From the NCBI RefSeq assembly GCF_008386395.1, contig NZ_CP043761.1, forward strand, positions 4,960,001 through 5,024,000: 64,000 nt of DNA. Reading direction: 5' to 3'. The stretch is from Paenibacillus sp. 37 (GTDB lineage Bacteria > Bacillota > Bacilli > Paenibacillales > Paenibacillaceae). Positions 45,570-54,564 of the stretch are shown here, in pieces; within the stretch, counting starts at the first letter, position 1; each line of letters opens with the position of its first letter. A program made the translations under genes and the position numbers. The notes beneath the pieces were generated by a model, which made no database searches, was not told the origin of the DNA, and saw nothing but the letters and a program-made list of their open reading frames with translations.

Positions 45570-46865
45570 CTATCCACCCTGCGACGAAGTTTTGGCACTG
45601 GCTTTGTCCACCTTCTGATCTTCCCAATACACTTGGGCAATCATGTCTGCTAGAATCTTCGATGTCCGTTGGAGCTCAGCTCCTGTGTTGTCGATGCCAC
45701 CAATCTCAATCAAAATGCTATTTGGTGAAAGGGTTTGGTTATACTCTCCATTGTTGGCTCCTCCGCCATCTTTGCCCCACACACCACGGGATACCCCAGG
45801 ATACTTCGATTCCAGTTTCTTATGAATTTTCGCTGCAAAGGCTTCATTCTGCCGCCAATTTGGATTTTCATGTCCAATAATGAAATATACTTTGGCGTAG
45901 CCCAAGTCATTAATAGTGGTTGTTGTTTTGCCATGACGCTGTGAATCGCGATGAATGTCTATGAGATACGTCAGATCATCATTTTGAGCGAGTGCCGCTT
46001 TTACCGTTTGACGGGAGTATTTATAGGAATAGTTCCAGTTGTAGTCCTTAACTTTAGTGGGGTAATCATCCTTGGCGTGTTCTACGCCGATTCCCAGCTT
46101 CTTCAGACTGTCTGAGAGGTAGGTTCCCACTTGAAACACATTGCCTGTTGATTTGCCTGATGATGGATTATCACTTTTTGTACCTAGTAGTGGATTGTAG
46201 CCTTCACGTGGATGGGAATGATAGATAAGAATTGACTTTTTACCTGTTGTCGGTGAGCCTGAATTGTCTTTCTCACCATTCTTCGCTGGGGGATCCTCTT
46301 TACCTTGTCCATCTCCAGGCTCACTCGACTCAGGTGGATCCGTATTGTCCTGACCTGGTGGAACATGCAGCTCACTACCGGGTTTTCCTCCACCTGCAGA
46401 AGCCGTATCCGTAAGACCGGGACCTGGCTGATAATCTTCGGGAGCCTCGGCTTTTTCGTTACCAGATCCAGGACGGAGCAGAACAGGTTGGTTGGAACCC
46501 ATGCCCGGCATTTCTCTCGCAATCAGGCTCTTCGGATCTTGAGGATTTACATTTGTTAGTAATTGGAAAACAAAAGAGGTGAGATTCTCACCGGATATGG
46601 CAGAGGTCTGTTCCTTCTGGGTGAGATGGGGCATCTCCATACCGAGCATATCGACAAAAAAGCGGCTTGATACGGCACTCGCAAATCCTTTCATGGAAGA
46701 AACGGGGGAATTATTCAAGCGTTTCTCTGCCATCCCCCCCAGACCCAGTACGACAAAAAACAAGGCAGATATGATCATAAGCAACAACAACGTACGGCCC
46801 ATGGCCAGCACGTGCAGACATCTTTTTTTCCACTTCCCAATATTCCAGGCCAATATCTTGTTCAT
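45570..46865 (-). CDS. spoIIP: Stage II sporulation protein P (SpoIIP)
   Basis: Cell-wall amidase/endopeptidase that works with SpoIID and SpoIIM during engulfment. The ATG at 46865 (MNKILAWNIGKWKKRC, 431 residues) has AAGGAGA upstream. One membrane helix (about 22-45), a long Pro/Gly/Asp/Glu-rich linker (about 120-205), then the catalytic domain with ILIYHSHPREGYNPLLG and YLIDIHRDSQRH, holding the predicted zinc ligands, and LIEIGGIDNT. The linker looks long. It follows gpr after a terminator. Confidence 0.96.
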   Translation of the reverse strand: MNKILAWNIGKWKKRCLHVLAMGRTLLLLMIISALFFVVLGLGGMAEKRLNNSPVSSMKGFASAVSSRFFVDMLGMEMPHLTQKEQTSAISGENLTSFVFQLLTNVNPQDPKSLIAREMPGMGSNQPVLLRPGSGNEKAEAPEDYQPGPGLTDTASAGGGKPGSELHVPPGQDNTDPPESSEPGDGQGKEDPPAKNGEKDNSGSPTTGKKSILIYHSHPREGYNPLLGTKSDNPSSGKSTGNVFQVGTYLSDSLKKLGIGVEHAKDDYPTKVKDYNWNYSYKYSRQTVKAALAQNDDLTYLIDIHRDSQRHGKTTTTINDLGYAKVYFIIGHENPNWRQNEAFAAKIHKKLESKYPGVSRGVWGKDGGGANNGEYNQTLSPNSILIEIGGIDNTGAELQRTSKILADMIAQVYWEDQKVDKASAKTSSQGG

Positions 46866-46968
46866 TCTGCTGTCTCCTTCCCTGCTGGACAACTCTTATA
46901 CTTCAACTCTATGAGCCCGCCCAAATTGATAGAACAGGAAAATGAAAGATTCCAGAAACAAAAAAAAG

Positions 46969-46992
46969 AAAGTCCGATAGATTCGGACCTTC
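46969..46992 (-). terminator. Intrinsic terminator after gpr
   Basis: Minus strand AAGGTCCGAATCTATCGGACTTT hairpin followed by CTTTTTTTTG. It lies between gpr and spoIIP, so these can be expressed separately in forespore and mother cell. Confidence 0.82.
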
Positions 46993-47010
46993 TTCTCAGC
47001 AGTTTTAGTT

Positions 47011-48012
47011 TTAATGTGTATAGGCGGCTACGTTATCCGGATTCACGGCATCATGGAGTGCGGCGTTAAGTCCTGTAGCGATAACATTGGCAATTCCCTC
47101 AATAAACTCATCGATTTCCTTTGGGGTAACAATGAGGTCATGACCCAGTGGCTCCAGTACCTCTTTGACCAGACTCAAGCGATCTTGCTCACCGATGTCG
47201 TCCAGCATACCCATGATCTGTTTGGTCTGATCCGTTTCCTGGCGGAAGTGTGAGCGCATCATCTCAATCACATTGTTCACAATGGTGGACGCATAACATA
47301 CGGTTGGTACTCCGATGGCGATGCAAGGCACACCTAATATCTCACGGGTCAGGCCACGCCGTTTGTTTCCAATACCGGAACCAGGATGAATACCAATGTC
47401 CGCTACCTGAATCGTTGTATTTACACGTTCCAAGGAACGGGAGGCCAAGGCATCAATCGCAATAATGGCATCCGGCTTGGTCCGGTCTACAATTCCCTGT
47501 ACGATGTCACTGGATTCAATGCCTGTTGTTCCTAACACGCCGGGAGCAATCGCGCTGACTTCCCGATACCCTGGCGCTACCTGATCTGGCACCAATTCGA
47601 AATACTGACGGGTTACCATCAGATTTTCCACAACAAGTGGACCGAGTGAATCCGGGGTGACATTTAAGTTGCCCAGGCCAACAATCAAGACCTTGGATGT
47701 TTTGTTGATTCCGGCCTTAACCATAAAATCTTCCATTTCACGTGTGAACTCGGCAGCAACTCGCTCCTGTAACTCGGTATCACCATTCCGGAGGGAAGGT
47801 ACTTCCAAGGTGACATAGTGACCTTTCACCCGACCAATGGCCGTGGCTGCTTCTTCAGTCAGGACATCAATACGTGTAATCGTAATGCCCTCTTTTTTCT
47901 CCACATCTTCCCGCAGTCCGGGAATCGTCTGTTTCTGTCCACCTTGCGCCATTTCCTTGGAGTCGATCGCCAAATCGGTACGAACTGTATAGTTTTGCAA
48001 ATCCAGTGTCAT
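47011..48012 (-). CDS. gpr: GPR endopeptidase (germination protease)
   Basis: Forespore aspartic-type protease (family A25) that degrades small acid-soluble spore proteins at germination. The ATG at 48012 (MTLDLQNYTVRTDLAIDSKEM, 333 residues) has GGGAGGC upstream. The pro-region ends near the VRTDLA motif where the zymogen is cleaved; VGLGNLNVTPDSLGPLVVENL, IDALASRSLERVNTTIQVADIGIHPGSGIGN are hallmark stretches. A sigma-G-like promoter is placed directly before it. Divergent from rpsT. Confidence 0.97.
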   Translation of the reverse strand: MTLDLQNYTVRTDLAIDSKEMAQGGQKQTIPGLREDVEKKEGITITRIDVLTEEAATAIGRVKGHYVTLEVPSLRNGDTELQERVAAEFTREMEDFMVKAGINKTSKVLIVGLGNLNVTPDSLGPLVVENLMVTRQYFELVPDQVAPGYREVSAIAPGVLGTTGIESSDIVQGIVDRTKPDAIIAIDALASRSLERVNTTIQVADIGIHPGSGIGNKRRGLTREILGVPCIAIGVPTVCYASTIVNNVIEMMRSHFRQETDQTKQIMGMLDDIGEQDRLSLVKEVLEPLGHDLIVTPKEIDEFIEGIANVIATGLNAALHDAVNPDNVAAYTH

Positions 48013-48044
48013 TCTGTCCCTGCCTCCCTTACCGCATTTGAGCA

Positions 48045-48074
48045 TATTGTGTGGGAAAAAGGGTTTCTTTATAC
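48045..48074 (-). promoter_or_regulatory. Sigma-G-like forespore promoter of gpr
   Basis: Minus strand GTATA (48070-48074), 18 bases, CACAATA (48045-48051). This fits the B. subtilis sigma-G pattern GHATR-N18-CATNHTA with one mismatch, and gpr is a known forespore gene. The leader would be about 25 bases. Confidence 0.55.
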
Positions 48075-48102
48075 AGCATGTCGAACATCGTAGGAATATC
48101 TG

Positions 48103-48131
48103 TTGCATTTTACATGCTAGCGTGATAGAAT
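48103..48131 (+). promoter_or_regulatory. Sigma-A promoter of rpsT
   Basis: TTGCAT (48103-48108), 17 bases, TAGAAT (48126-48131), about 50 bases before the rpsT ATG. Confidence 0.65.
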
Positions 48132-48187
48132 ATTTTAAGTTGTGAAACGTTTGTATTCATGCAAATGCCTTACAGGAGGTGAATGTA

Positions 48188-48460
48188 ATGCCAAACATCA
48201 AATCCGCTGTTAAACGCGTAAAAACGAGCGACAAGCGCCGCGCACTCAACGCTTCCCAGAAGTCTGCACTCCGTACAGCTGTTAAAGCTGCTGATGCTGC
48301 TCTGGTAAGTAACGAAGTTGATACTGCAAAAGCTGCGATTCAAGCTGCTTCCAAAAAGCTGGACAAGGCTGTAACTAAAGGTCTGGTTCATAAAAATGCT
48401 GCAGCACGCAAAAAGTCTCGCTTGGCGAAAAAACTGAACGCTCTTTCCGCACAAGCGTAA
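48188..48460 (+). CDS. rpsT: 30S ribosomal protein S20
   Basis: Primary 16S rRNA-binding protein. The ATG at 48188 ([21 protein letters not shown], 90 residues) has AGGAGGTGAA upstream. All-helical Lys/Ala-rich sequence ending [16 protein letters not shown]; standard length. Transcribed away from gpr and convergent with holA, as in Bacillus. Confidence 0.97.
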   Translation: MPNIKSAVKRVKTSDKRRALNASQKSALRTAVKAADAALVSNEVDTAKAAIQAASKKLDKAVTKGLVHKNAAARKKSRLAKKLNALSAQA

Positions 48461-48486
48461 GAAGCGTTACTTATACGATCCAATGG

Positions 48487-48520
48487 AAAAATCCTGAACA
48501 GCATAGGCTTTCAGGATTTT
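48487..48520 (+). terminator. Intrinsic terminator of rpsT
   Basis: AAAATCCTGAA, 10-12-base loop, TTCAGGATTTTTT. Confidence 0.88.
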
Positions 48521-48553
48521 TTAGTATCTGATTCGATAAGTATAAGACACAGA

Positions 48554-48606
48554 CAAAGCGACCTTTATTCCGATGATCTAACCATCATGGAGCAAAGGTC
48601 GCTTTG
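48554..48606. terminator. Bidirectional terminator between rpsT and holA
   Basis: Arms AAAGCGACCTTT and AAAGGTCGCTTT with an inner GATG/CATC pairing; T-rich sequence follows on the plus side (GTTTGTT) and mixed T/C on the minus side. It mainly insulates the convergent genes. Confidence 0.65.
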
Positions 48607-48649
48607 TTTGTTATTCACACTAGTAATCTATTACAGTTTACGCATCCAT

Positions 48650-49666
48650 TTACGCACCAAGTCTCAATAAAAACAGCTCCAGACCAAGAACTTTATCCAC
48701 CGCTCCTGTTTTCATCTGGTAATCCAATTCACTGAGGTGACTCAGAATCATTCTCAGACGTTCCGGCTGAAATTTACGCGCTTGTTCTCCAGCGATCTTA
48801 ACCGCATAAGGATGCAGACCAAGCTGACTGGCAATCTGCTGTTGGGAGTAGCTTTGTTGACCTAACTCTTTCACCTGGATCATGATTCGAAACTGTCGTG
48901 CAATTAAAGCCGCGATTTTGATCGGTTCTTCCCGTTGTTTCAGCAACTCATAGAAAAGAGCCAATGCTTTCTCCAGTCGCAAATTAGCGAGTTCTTCCAC
49001 CAGTGAGAATACATTCTGCTCTGTGCTGCGGGCAACCAGTGATTCAATATCAGCACGCCGGATTGTTCCCCCATTACCCGCAAACAAACATAACTTGTCT
49101 ACTTCAGCAGACAGGGTCTGAAGACCTGTTCCTGCAAAGCTAATCAACGTTTCCGCCGCTCCCGTCTCCAAGGAAACATCCCGTTGCTTCGCCAGTTTCG
49201 CTATCCAACTCAACAGCTCATCTCCACTAAGTGGAGCAAAAGCAAGAACTACTGCCTGTTTCTTGACAGCTTTCACCAGTTTCTTACGCTCATCCAGCTT
49301 ATCCCCTTGGGCCAGGAAAACAATCGTACTGTAGTCTGCCGGATTTTCCATATATGTAAGCAGACGATCAACCTGATGTTCAATCTTGGATTCTTTACCT
49401 GCAGTGAACAGGCTCGCATCCCTTACAATAATTAATTTGCGTGGAACCAGAAAAGGTACAGTCTCCGCTTCTTCAATAACGACCTCCACAGCCGTTTCAG
49501 ACAAATCATATGGAATAATCGCAAAATCACGATGTTCTTCTTCAATAACCTGCTCTTTTAACATATCCGTAAATTGCTGTATCTGGTACTTCTCCGTTCC
49601 GTACAGCACATAGATCGGTGCCGTTTCTCCATTACGTATTGCCTTTGTTGCACTTTTTACATCCAT
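48650..49666 (-). CDS. holA: DNA polymerase III subunit delta
   Basis: Clamp-loader wrench subunit. The 338-residue protein shows the family pattern PIYVLYGTEKYQIQQF near the N-terminus, a degenerate P-loop region without an active Walker motif, and the C-terminal helical domain (REEPIKIAALIARQFRIM, SQQQIASQLGLHPYAVK, YQMKTGAVDKVLGLELFLLRL). Immediately downstream of the inserted sigma/anti-sigma block in the comEC-holA region. Confidence 0.96.
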   Translation of the reverse strand: MDVKSATKAIRNGETAPIYVLYGTEKYQIQQFTDMLKEQVIEEEHRDFAIIPYDLSETAVEVVIEEAETVPFLVPRKLIIVRDASLFTAGKESKIEHQVDRLLTYMENPADYSTIVFLAQGDKLDERKKLVKAVKKQAVVLAFAPLSGDELLSWIAKLAKQRDVSLETGAAETLISFAGTGLQTLSAEVDKLCLFAGNGGTIRRADIESLVARSTEQNVFSLVEELANLRLEKALALFYELLKQREEPIKIAALIARQFRIMIQVKELGQQSYSQQQIASQLGLHPYAVKIAGEQARKFQPERLRMILSHLSELDYQMKTGAVDKVLGLELFLLRLGA

Positions 49667-49720
49667 TCACGGCGCCTCCTTATCCCTCTTATCCTACCAG
49701 AAAACATGCAAGACAACAAA

Positions 49721-49753
49721 GGGACCTTACATCCAGTTATGGATGAAGGTCCC
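49721..49753 (-). terminator. Intrinsic terminator after the anti-sigma gene
   Basis: Minus strand arms GGGACCTTCATCC and GGATGTAAGGTCCC, followed by TTTGTTGTCTTG. Confidence 0.75.
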
Positions 49754-49921
49754 CTGTCCTACATCTATATAAACGCAGACACCAGCAGTTCTAGAAAAAG
49801 CCGGAGCGCGGTCATACGACGTCAGTTGTTTGAACTGAGATAGGACGTTTTGTTACTCCACTATATGCTTGTCATACTGAAAATGTTCTTTCGTTGAGAG
49901 GAGCGCACTCCCCAATTTTAA

Positions 49922-51205
49922 TTATTTCGAAGAAGCTCCACCTGAAACAGCAGGCACATTAAACGAGTTCTTCGCCGTTGTTCCGTCCTTGTCCGTTTCG
50001 TAATTAAATAGGGTACCATCCTTCGACCAACTCGCTGACTTCAGTGTCCCATCTATACTGCGTTGTTCAACCAAATTTAGAACATCCGGTTCGCTCGCAG
50101 GTTTGGAGTATATGCTGATTTGATCACCAATAAGCATAACTACATAAGAGCCGTCAGGGGATTTCCATTCTTTTGGTGCTGCCGTTGTTGTCATTTCCTG
50201 ATCCTGTCCTGCTGCAAAACCTTTGTTTCCTCCAGAAGCGTCTGCACCTGCACTTGAATCAGGTACAGTGTTACCTTCAACCGGAACATCTTCAGTCATA
50301 TTAGGTGTTGTATCCTGAGAAGTGAAGGATCGCGCATCTCCATTTTCCGTTTCTGTTATTCCATTCTCTTCGCCATCTGCAGAAGATTTAGGAGAATCTC
50401 CTGATCCCTGAATTCTCTGCTCAGAATCTTGGTTATGAACCTGATTATTCTGATTATCGGTCGAAGGAGTTCTGGACGAATTATCCTGCGGCCCTTTATT
50501 CGGAGCAGGCGTTGATTCTGTAGCCGGTTGTTTAGGTGTCGGATCTGACTGAACTTCAGGCTCCTGTACCCCATCTCCACCGTTTTCTTCAGGAATTGTT
50601 TCTACGTCTTGGTTATCTGGTTTAGTTGGTGAAACATTCGATTGATCCACAAACACATCGTTGCTGCTTGGTTGGGACGAAGGGGCAGGATCATAATTTT
50701 CAATATTCTTGCTTAATGAATTCTCATCCAAATTGCCGCCCTCTTGAGAAGCTCCAGAGCTCATTAGCATGGAATCGGCATTCTCAATCTGTTCAGGCGG
50801 ATTCCCCCAGATGGCGAATCCCAATATAACTGCCGCAGCCGCTGCACCCATGGACATACGTCCTGCCATCGAGTTAAGCCATTTTTGCTTCGTTTTCCGC
50901 TCACTTGAACGTTGTAAATTCTCAAATGTAGCGGGGACAGGATTCATTTCCTGTATGGTGCTACTTTGTTCCTTCCGCGCTTCGTCAATGGCATCAAGTT
51001 GTGGCATAATCGCATCAACCAGACTAAATTTCGGGCTTACTTGCGGTAATTCTTCCAGTTCTCTGGAAAGAGCTCTGAGTAAACTAAAATTCTCGGCGCA
51101 CTCCGGACACTTTGCCACATGCTGTAGCATCTGCGCGGTTTCCGCCTCGCCCAGATCATGATCCAGATAGCGGTGCATCCATTCCACCACCTCTTCGCAT
51201 TTCAT
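49922..51205 (-). CDS. Anti-sigma factor with zinc-finger domain and extracytoplasmic sensor part
   Basis: Probable membrane anti-sigma factor for the ECF sigma gene it overlaps by 4 bases (ATGA). In the 427-residue protein the N-terminal zf-HC2/ZAS domain has HVAKCPEC (His29-x3-Cys33-x2-Cys36). A single helix follows at about 112-130 (MSMGAAAAAVILGFAIWG), then a very long Ser/Pro/Asn/Gln/Glu-rich outside region (about 135-340). A short C-terminal domain (KEWKSPDGSYVVMLIGDQISIYS, LKSASWSKDGTLFNYE) resembles TolB/WD-type beta-propeller blades. The latter could sense an envelope signal; this is inferred. Confidence 0.88.
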   Translation of the reverse strand: MKCEEVVEWMHRYLDHDLGEAETAQMLQHVAKCPECAENFSLLRALSRELEELPQVSPKFSLVDAIMPQLDAIDEARKEQSSTIQEMNPVPATFENLQRSSERKTKQKWLNSMAGRMSMGAAAAAVILGFAIWGNPPEQIENADSMLMSSGASQEGGNLDENSLSKNIENYDPAPSSQPSSNDVFVDQSNVSPTKPDNQDVETIPEENGGDGVQEPEVQSDPTPKQPATESTPAPNKGPQDNSSRTPSTDNQNNQVHNQDSEQRIQGSGDSPKSSADGEENGITETENGDARSFTSQDTTPNMTEDVPVEGNTVPDSSAGADASGGNKGFAAGQDQEMTTTAAPKEWKSPDGSYVVMLIGDQISIYSKPASEPDVLNLVEQRSIDGTLKSASWSKDGTLFNYETDKDGTTAKNSFNVPAVSGGASSK

Positions 51206-51750
51206 CCTGTCACACCACCTTTCTGATATTCCTGTAGTAGATTCTGTAACTGCTGTCTGGCTCTAAATAAATAAGATTTCACCGTATTCAACGGAAGATC
51301 GAGACAATCCGCAATTTCATTGTAGGATAAGTCCTGCAAATATCTTAGAACAATAACGGTACGATGGTGCTCGGGAAGCTTGTTGATCGCATCCTGAATG
51401 TCCTGGGCCACATATGTAGACATGACCTCGTACTCCACATCCTGATTATCCTGAAAAACCATGTCATGTTCGTCAATGGAGACGGACGGCTTGGTTCTTC
51501 TGAATTTATCAATACAGATGTTCGTGACGATGCGTTGTACCCATGTTTTGAATTGGGCCTTTTCTTCGTATGAATTGATTTTGGTGTAAATTCGGATCAA
51601 CGCTTCCTGAGCAGCATCCAAAGCGTCCTGTTCATTATTTAGAATGTAATATGCGGTCCGATAGACATGTTGTTCAATCTCCCGCAATAGGGTAATTAGA
51701 GCGTCGCGATCGCCCGATTGAGCGGCTCTGATGAGTTCCGGCTCTACCAC
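51202..51750 (-). CDS. ECF RNA polymerase sigma factor
   Basis: Sigma-70 group 4 factor of 182 residues. Region 2 has LDAAQEALIRIYTKINSYEEKAQFKTWVQRIVTNICIDKFRR and region 4 the HTH LSYNEIADCLDLPLNTVKSYLFRARQQL, including TVKS as in SigW/SigX-type factors. It overlaps the anti-sigma gene. An ECF-style promoter with the same general layout lies 30 bases upstream, consistent with autoregulation. I cannot say which B. subtilis sigma it corresponds to. Confidence 0.93.
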   Translation of the reverse strand: MVEPELIRAAQSGDRDALITLLREIEQHVYRTAYYILNNEQDALDAAQEALIRIYTKINSYEEKAQFKTWVQRIVTNICIDKFRRTKPSVSIDEHDMVFQDNQDVEYEVMSTYVAQDIQDAINKLPEHHRTVIVLRYLQDLSYNEIADCLDLPLNTVKSYLFRARQQLQNLLQEYQKGGVTG

Positions 51751-51780
51751 AAAGGATCCCCCTCTCCCTGCAACCTTACA

Positions 51781-51807
51781 GACGTGATCATCAATAAAAT
51801 TGTTGCA
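51781..51807 (-). promoter_or_regulatory. Putative autoregulatory ECF promoter
   Basis: Minus strand TGCAAC (51802-51807), 17 bases, CGTC (51781-51784): like TGTAAC/TGAAAC-N16-17-CGTC/CGTA ECF promoters. The predicted start is about 20-25 bases before the ATG of the sigma gene. Confidence 0.55.
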
Positions 51808-52100
51808 AAGTTAAGTATTTTTTAATTTGCCATAACAAAATAACGGCGTATGTATTAGGGCCGCTGAAATCTTCTCTTAGAATAACAGAAATTGCATAAC
51901 GAGTCACCAAACGTATCCAAAAGCGATTCCATTACTTACACGACTCAATTCAAATGCAATGGCATACATTATAGATAAGCACTTTTTTGGTTCCTAAAAT
52001 AAAAAAAGTCGAAATTTGTCCAAATTTAAGCTGATTTTAATGCAATTTTCATGAAAATAGTGTATTGTAAATTTACATTCATAAACACGAGGTGATGAGC
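51808..52100. other. AT-rich intergenic region before the 52101 gene
   Basis: Lies between two divergent genes. Apart from short inverted AT-rich words (for example AAATTTGTCCAAATTT near 52013-52026) and a possible TATTGT -10 box near 52063, I see no clear element. Confidence 0.3.
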
Positions 52101-52403
52101 ATGCCAGCTCTTGCGAAAATTCAAGCTTTAAAAGAACAAATGCCCAAAGAATACCAAAGTATTTCCCACTTTGTGGAACATGCATTGGAGTCCATTGATA
52201 CTCTGGTCGAGGAACATCGGAAGTACGTAGCTGCACAGGCATTATACGGCGATAAAATCGTTGGATCGGAAGAACGCTTGTACAGAGAAACCGTACTTGA
52301 TGTCAGAGCACAGTTGTTGATGACTCTTGAGAAAACGGTAGAAGATCTGTTGCACAAGGGAGACAAACACTGGAACAAACACTTTAAGGATGGCGTTGAA
52401 TAG
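52101..52403 (+). CDS. Small helical protein of unknown function
   Basis: A 100-residue acidic-basic helical protein (MPALAKIQALKEQMPKEYQS...HWNKHFKDGVE). The ATG at 52101 is chosen because GAGGTGATG lies 5 bases upstream; earlier GTG/ATG codons fall in that site. No recognised motif, signal peptide or Cys. Heptad-like spacing suggests coiled-coil helices. It ends at a strong terminator, so it is a single-gene transcript divergent from the ECF operon. The long-range layout (short, soluble, own promoter and terminator) suggests a real gene. Confidence 0.8.
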   Translation: MPALAKIQALKEQMPKEYQSISHFVEHALESIDTLVEEHRKYVAAQALYGDKIVGSEERLYRETVLDVRAQLLMTLEKTVEDLLHKGDKHWNKHFKDGVE

Positions 52404-52433
52404 TTCTTATATCTCTTCTACAATTTGAAAAAA

Positions 52434-52489
52434 TGGCCCGTTTTCCGATATTCTCCCTCGTGGAGTGTAACGGAAAGCGGGCTTTTTTT
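52434..52489 (+). terminator. Intrinsic terminator of the 52101 gene
   Basis: Arms GCCCGTTTTCCG and CGGAAAGCGGGC with an inner CTCC/GGAG hairpin, followed by seven T. Confidence 0.9.
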
Positions 52490-52539
52490 GTGCTGTGCTG
52501 TAACCTGCAATCAAATGAAGTGATGAATTGGTATATTCA

Positions 52540-54564
52540 TCAGTAAATCGCCATCAGTTTGCCATTGAGAAACCCTAAAGCTCTTATGCCTGCTGAGCTG
52601 CCATACACCCAAACTTCGATTTTGCCTTTTGAACTCGTTTCATACGTAATGTTCGATGGATCTCCCCATGCAAGGCGCACCTGAGTTATGTTCATTCCTA
52701 GAGCTACCTCTCCACCAATGATTTTATTCCAAGTGGACTTGGACCAATTGTATTTCTTATACGGATCAGAAGAGAAGAATTGGTTGGAATCGGCAAGCAT
52801 CTCCGTCACACTGGAAGGTGTACCTCCTGCGTAAGCGGAAACGGTTTTTCCTTTTGCATTACGGAAGATAATAGAGTAACTTCGATCACCGTATTTAATC
52901 TTCTCATTTTTGATATCTGATATGGTCACTTTACTGAATCGTTGCCCTAAACTCGTATCACTGTTGATCCAGTAGGACTTGCCAATGAAGCGAGCAAGAT
53001 TCCCCAACTCTTTTTTCTTAATCAGTGCAAGTGTATCCTTCGATTCCACCACAATAGAAGAATTTCCAACCAGCACCTTGGCCTGTTTTAGCTCAGCATC
53101 CCATTGAACCTGAATACCCGCAGCCCGTCTTAACAAGTCTGCTGGAAATACAGTTTGTCCTCCAATGGTTTGTACTTTCCCTTTCAATTTCAGCTCTTTG
53201 TTGTTTAATCGCGCAACAGCACTTCCCTTTTGCAAAGTAATACTGTCATCTCCAAATTGAATCTCAAAAGATGAGCCCTTCACATCAATTGTGGCTCCCA
53301 ATGTTTTGAACACCGACTGTACTGGCAAGTATACATTTCCATCCAGCAATGTGGCGCCTGATAACTTTTGCTCTGAATCAACGTTCAGTTGAAGACTTGA
53401 AGCCAAATCTCCTATCTTCAAAGTCACTTTGGTTGTTCCCATGCCCGTAACCTTTAGTATGGCTCCTGCCTGAATCTGTGCAACTTGGGGCTGCTCCACT
53501 ATAATTTCTTCAGGCAATGGCGCACGTTTGTTTTTGAATCCATTACTATAATTCTCCTGAACGGTAAGGGTAATCGTATCCCCAATATTAGCGTCCTTGG
53601 AAGATGCCGCAAGTGTCACTTGATTTAACGCAGGAGCTGATAGAGGAGCTAACTTTCCATTATCATATGTAGCCCATGATCCATCCTGTAACTGTGCATA
53701 TAGTTCATCCAGATTAGGCGCATACACCATCCGCGATACGTTACTTAAACCCGGCAGTTGCTCACCCTTATATTTGGCAGTTCGATCGTAGCTCCAGACG
53801 GTTCCATCCTGTTTCACCGTGAGCAGTTTATGCGTACTCCCCCACCAAATCAAAGATTGCACATTATTTGCAACCGTGATGTAGTCATCCTCATATAGCA
53901 TACTTACGATCACTACCGAGCCATCATTTTTCAGCACAGCTGCGTAAACACCATTTGTTGCAATTGCTTTACCATCAGGTACATTTCCAGCTTTACGTAT
54001 TTTGTTGTATTTGTCATAATATATATCTCCTGATGAAGATAATGCAGTATAAGAAGAATCTCTCCCAGAACTATCCCGATAAGAATCCGCATCGATAATC
54101 GATTCCAAAACCTTAGCCTGATCATCAAAATTATAAAGGTTTCCATCCTGAAGCTGAACCCATCCATGGCCATATACCTTAATCACACCATTGAATTGTT
54201 TCGTTACTGGTTTATGCGCATTGTCCTTATCCCACCGAATCACTTGGCCATCGGCAGTCCACCCAAAGATGAAATGGTTGTCAGATTTTGAAATACCAAT
54301 CAGTTTTCTATTTTGTGTCCATACTCCACTTATGATCCCTTTAGACCAAAGTGTACCATCGTCCAGCAAATAGTCATTCCGGTCAAGAACTGAAGTGATG
54401 GAGTTACCCGATCCAGATGATGCCAAAGCGGAGGACTGTCCTGCGATCAAACCGATAACTAAAAATCCAATCCATAGGGCTATCGCTTTTCTAATCCATT
54501 TCACTCTAAACTTCTGAGTTGCATTACAGTTCCTTTTACTTTGTGTCATTTCTACAAGTTCCAT
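52540..54564 (-). CDS. Secreted multi-domain protein: RCC1-like repeats, Big-like domain, copper amine oxidase N-like domain
   Basis: A 674-residue exported protein of unknown function. Signal-like helix at about 27-48 (IRKAIALWIGFLVIGLIAGQSSALA). Next come repeated 40-50-residue blades around x-DG-x-LW/VW (LLDDGTLWSKG, QDGNLYNF, KQDGTVWSY), as in RCC1-type propellers. A Big-2-like domain (about 320-400, TLAASSKDANIGDTITLTV) follows, then a copper-amine-oxidase-N-like domain (about 405-500, LLDGNVYLPVQSVFKTLGATI ... TIGGQTVFPADLLRRAAGIQVQW). The C-terminal part has GMNITQVRLAWGDPSNI, reminiscent of SmpA/OmlA-type motifs. GAGGGG precedes the ATG. Confidence 0.82.
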   Translation of the reverse strand: MELVEMTQSKRNCNATQKFRVKWIRKAIALWIGFLVIGLIAGQSSALASSGSGNSITSVLDRNDYLLDDGTLWSKGIISGVWTQNRKLIGISKSDNHFIFGWTADGQVIRWDKDNAHKPVTKQFNGVIKVYGHGWVQLQDGNLYNFDDQAKVLESIIDADSYRDSSGRDSSYTALSSSGDIYYDKYNKIRKAGNVPDGKAIATNGVYAAVLKNDGSVVIVSMLYEDDYITVANNVQSLIWWGSTHKLLTVKQDGTVWSYDRTAKYKGEQLPGLSNVSRMVYAPNLDELYAQLQDGSWATYDNGKLAPLSAPALNQVTLAASSKDANIGDTITLTVQENYSNGFKNKRAPLPEEIIVEQPQVAQIQAGAILKVTGMGTTKVTLKIGDLASSLQLNVDSEQKLSGATLLDGNVYLPVQSVFKTLGATIDVKGSSFEIQFGDDSITLQKGSAVARLNNKELKLKGKVQTIGGQTVFPADLLRRAAGIQVQWDAELKQAKVLVGNSSIVVESKDTLALIKKKELGNLARFIGKSYWINSDTSLGQRFSKVTISDIKNEKIKYGDRSYSIIFRNAKGKTVSAYAGGTPSSVTEMLADSNQFFSSDPYKKYNWSKSTWNKIIGGEVALGMNITQVRLAWGDPSNITYETSSKGKIEVWVYGSSAGIRALGFLNGKLMAIY

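Noticed and set aside
49666..49921. A gene for the small YqzM protein found near comEC/holA in Bacillus
   Set aside because: Looked on both strands; no short frame with the expected hydrophobic pattern and ribosome-binding site.
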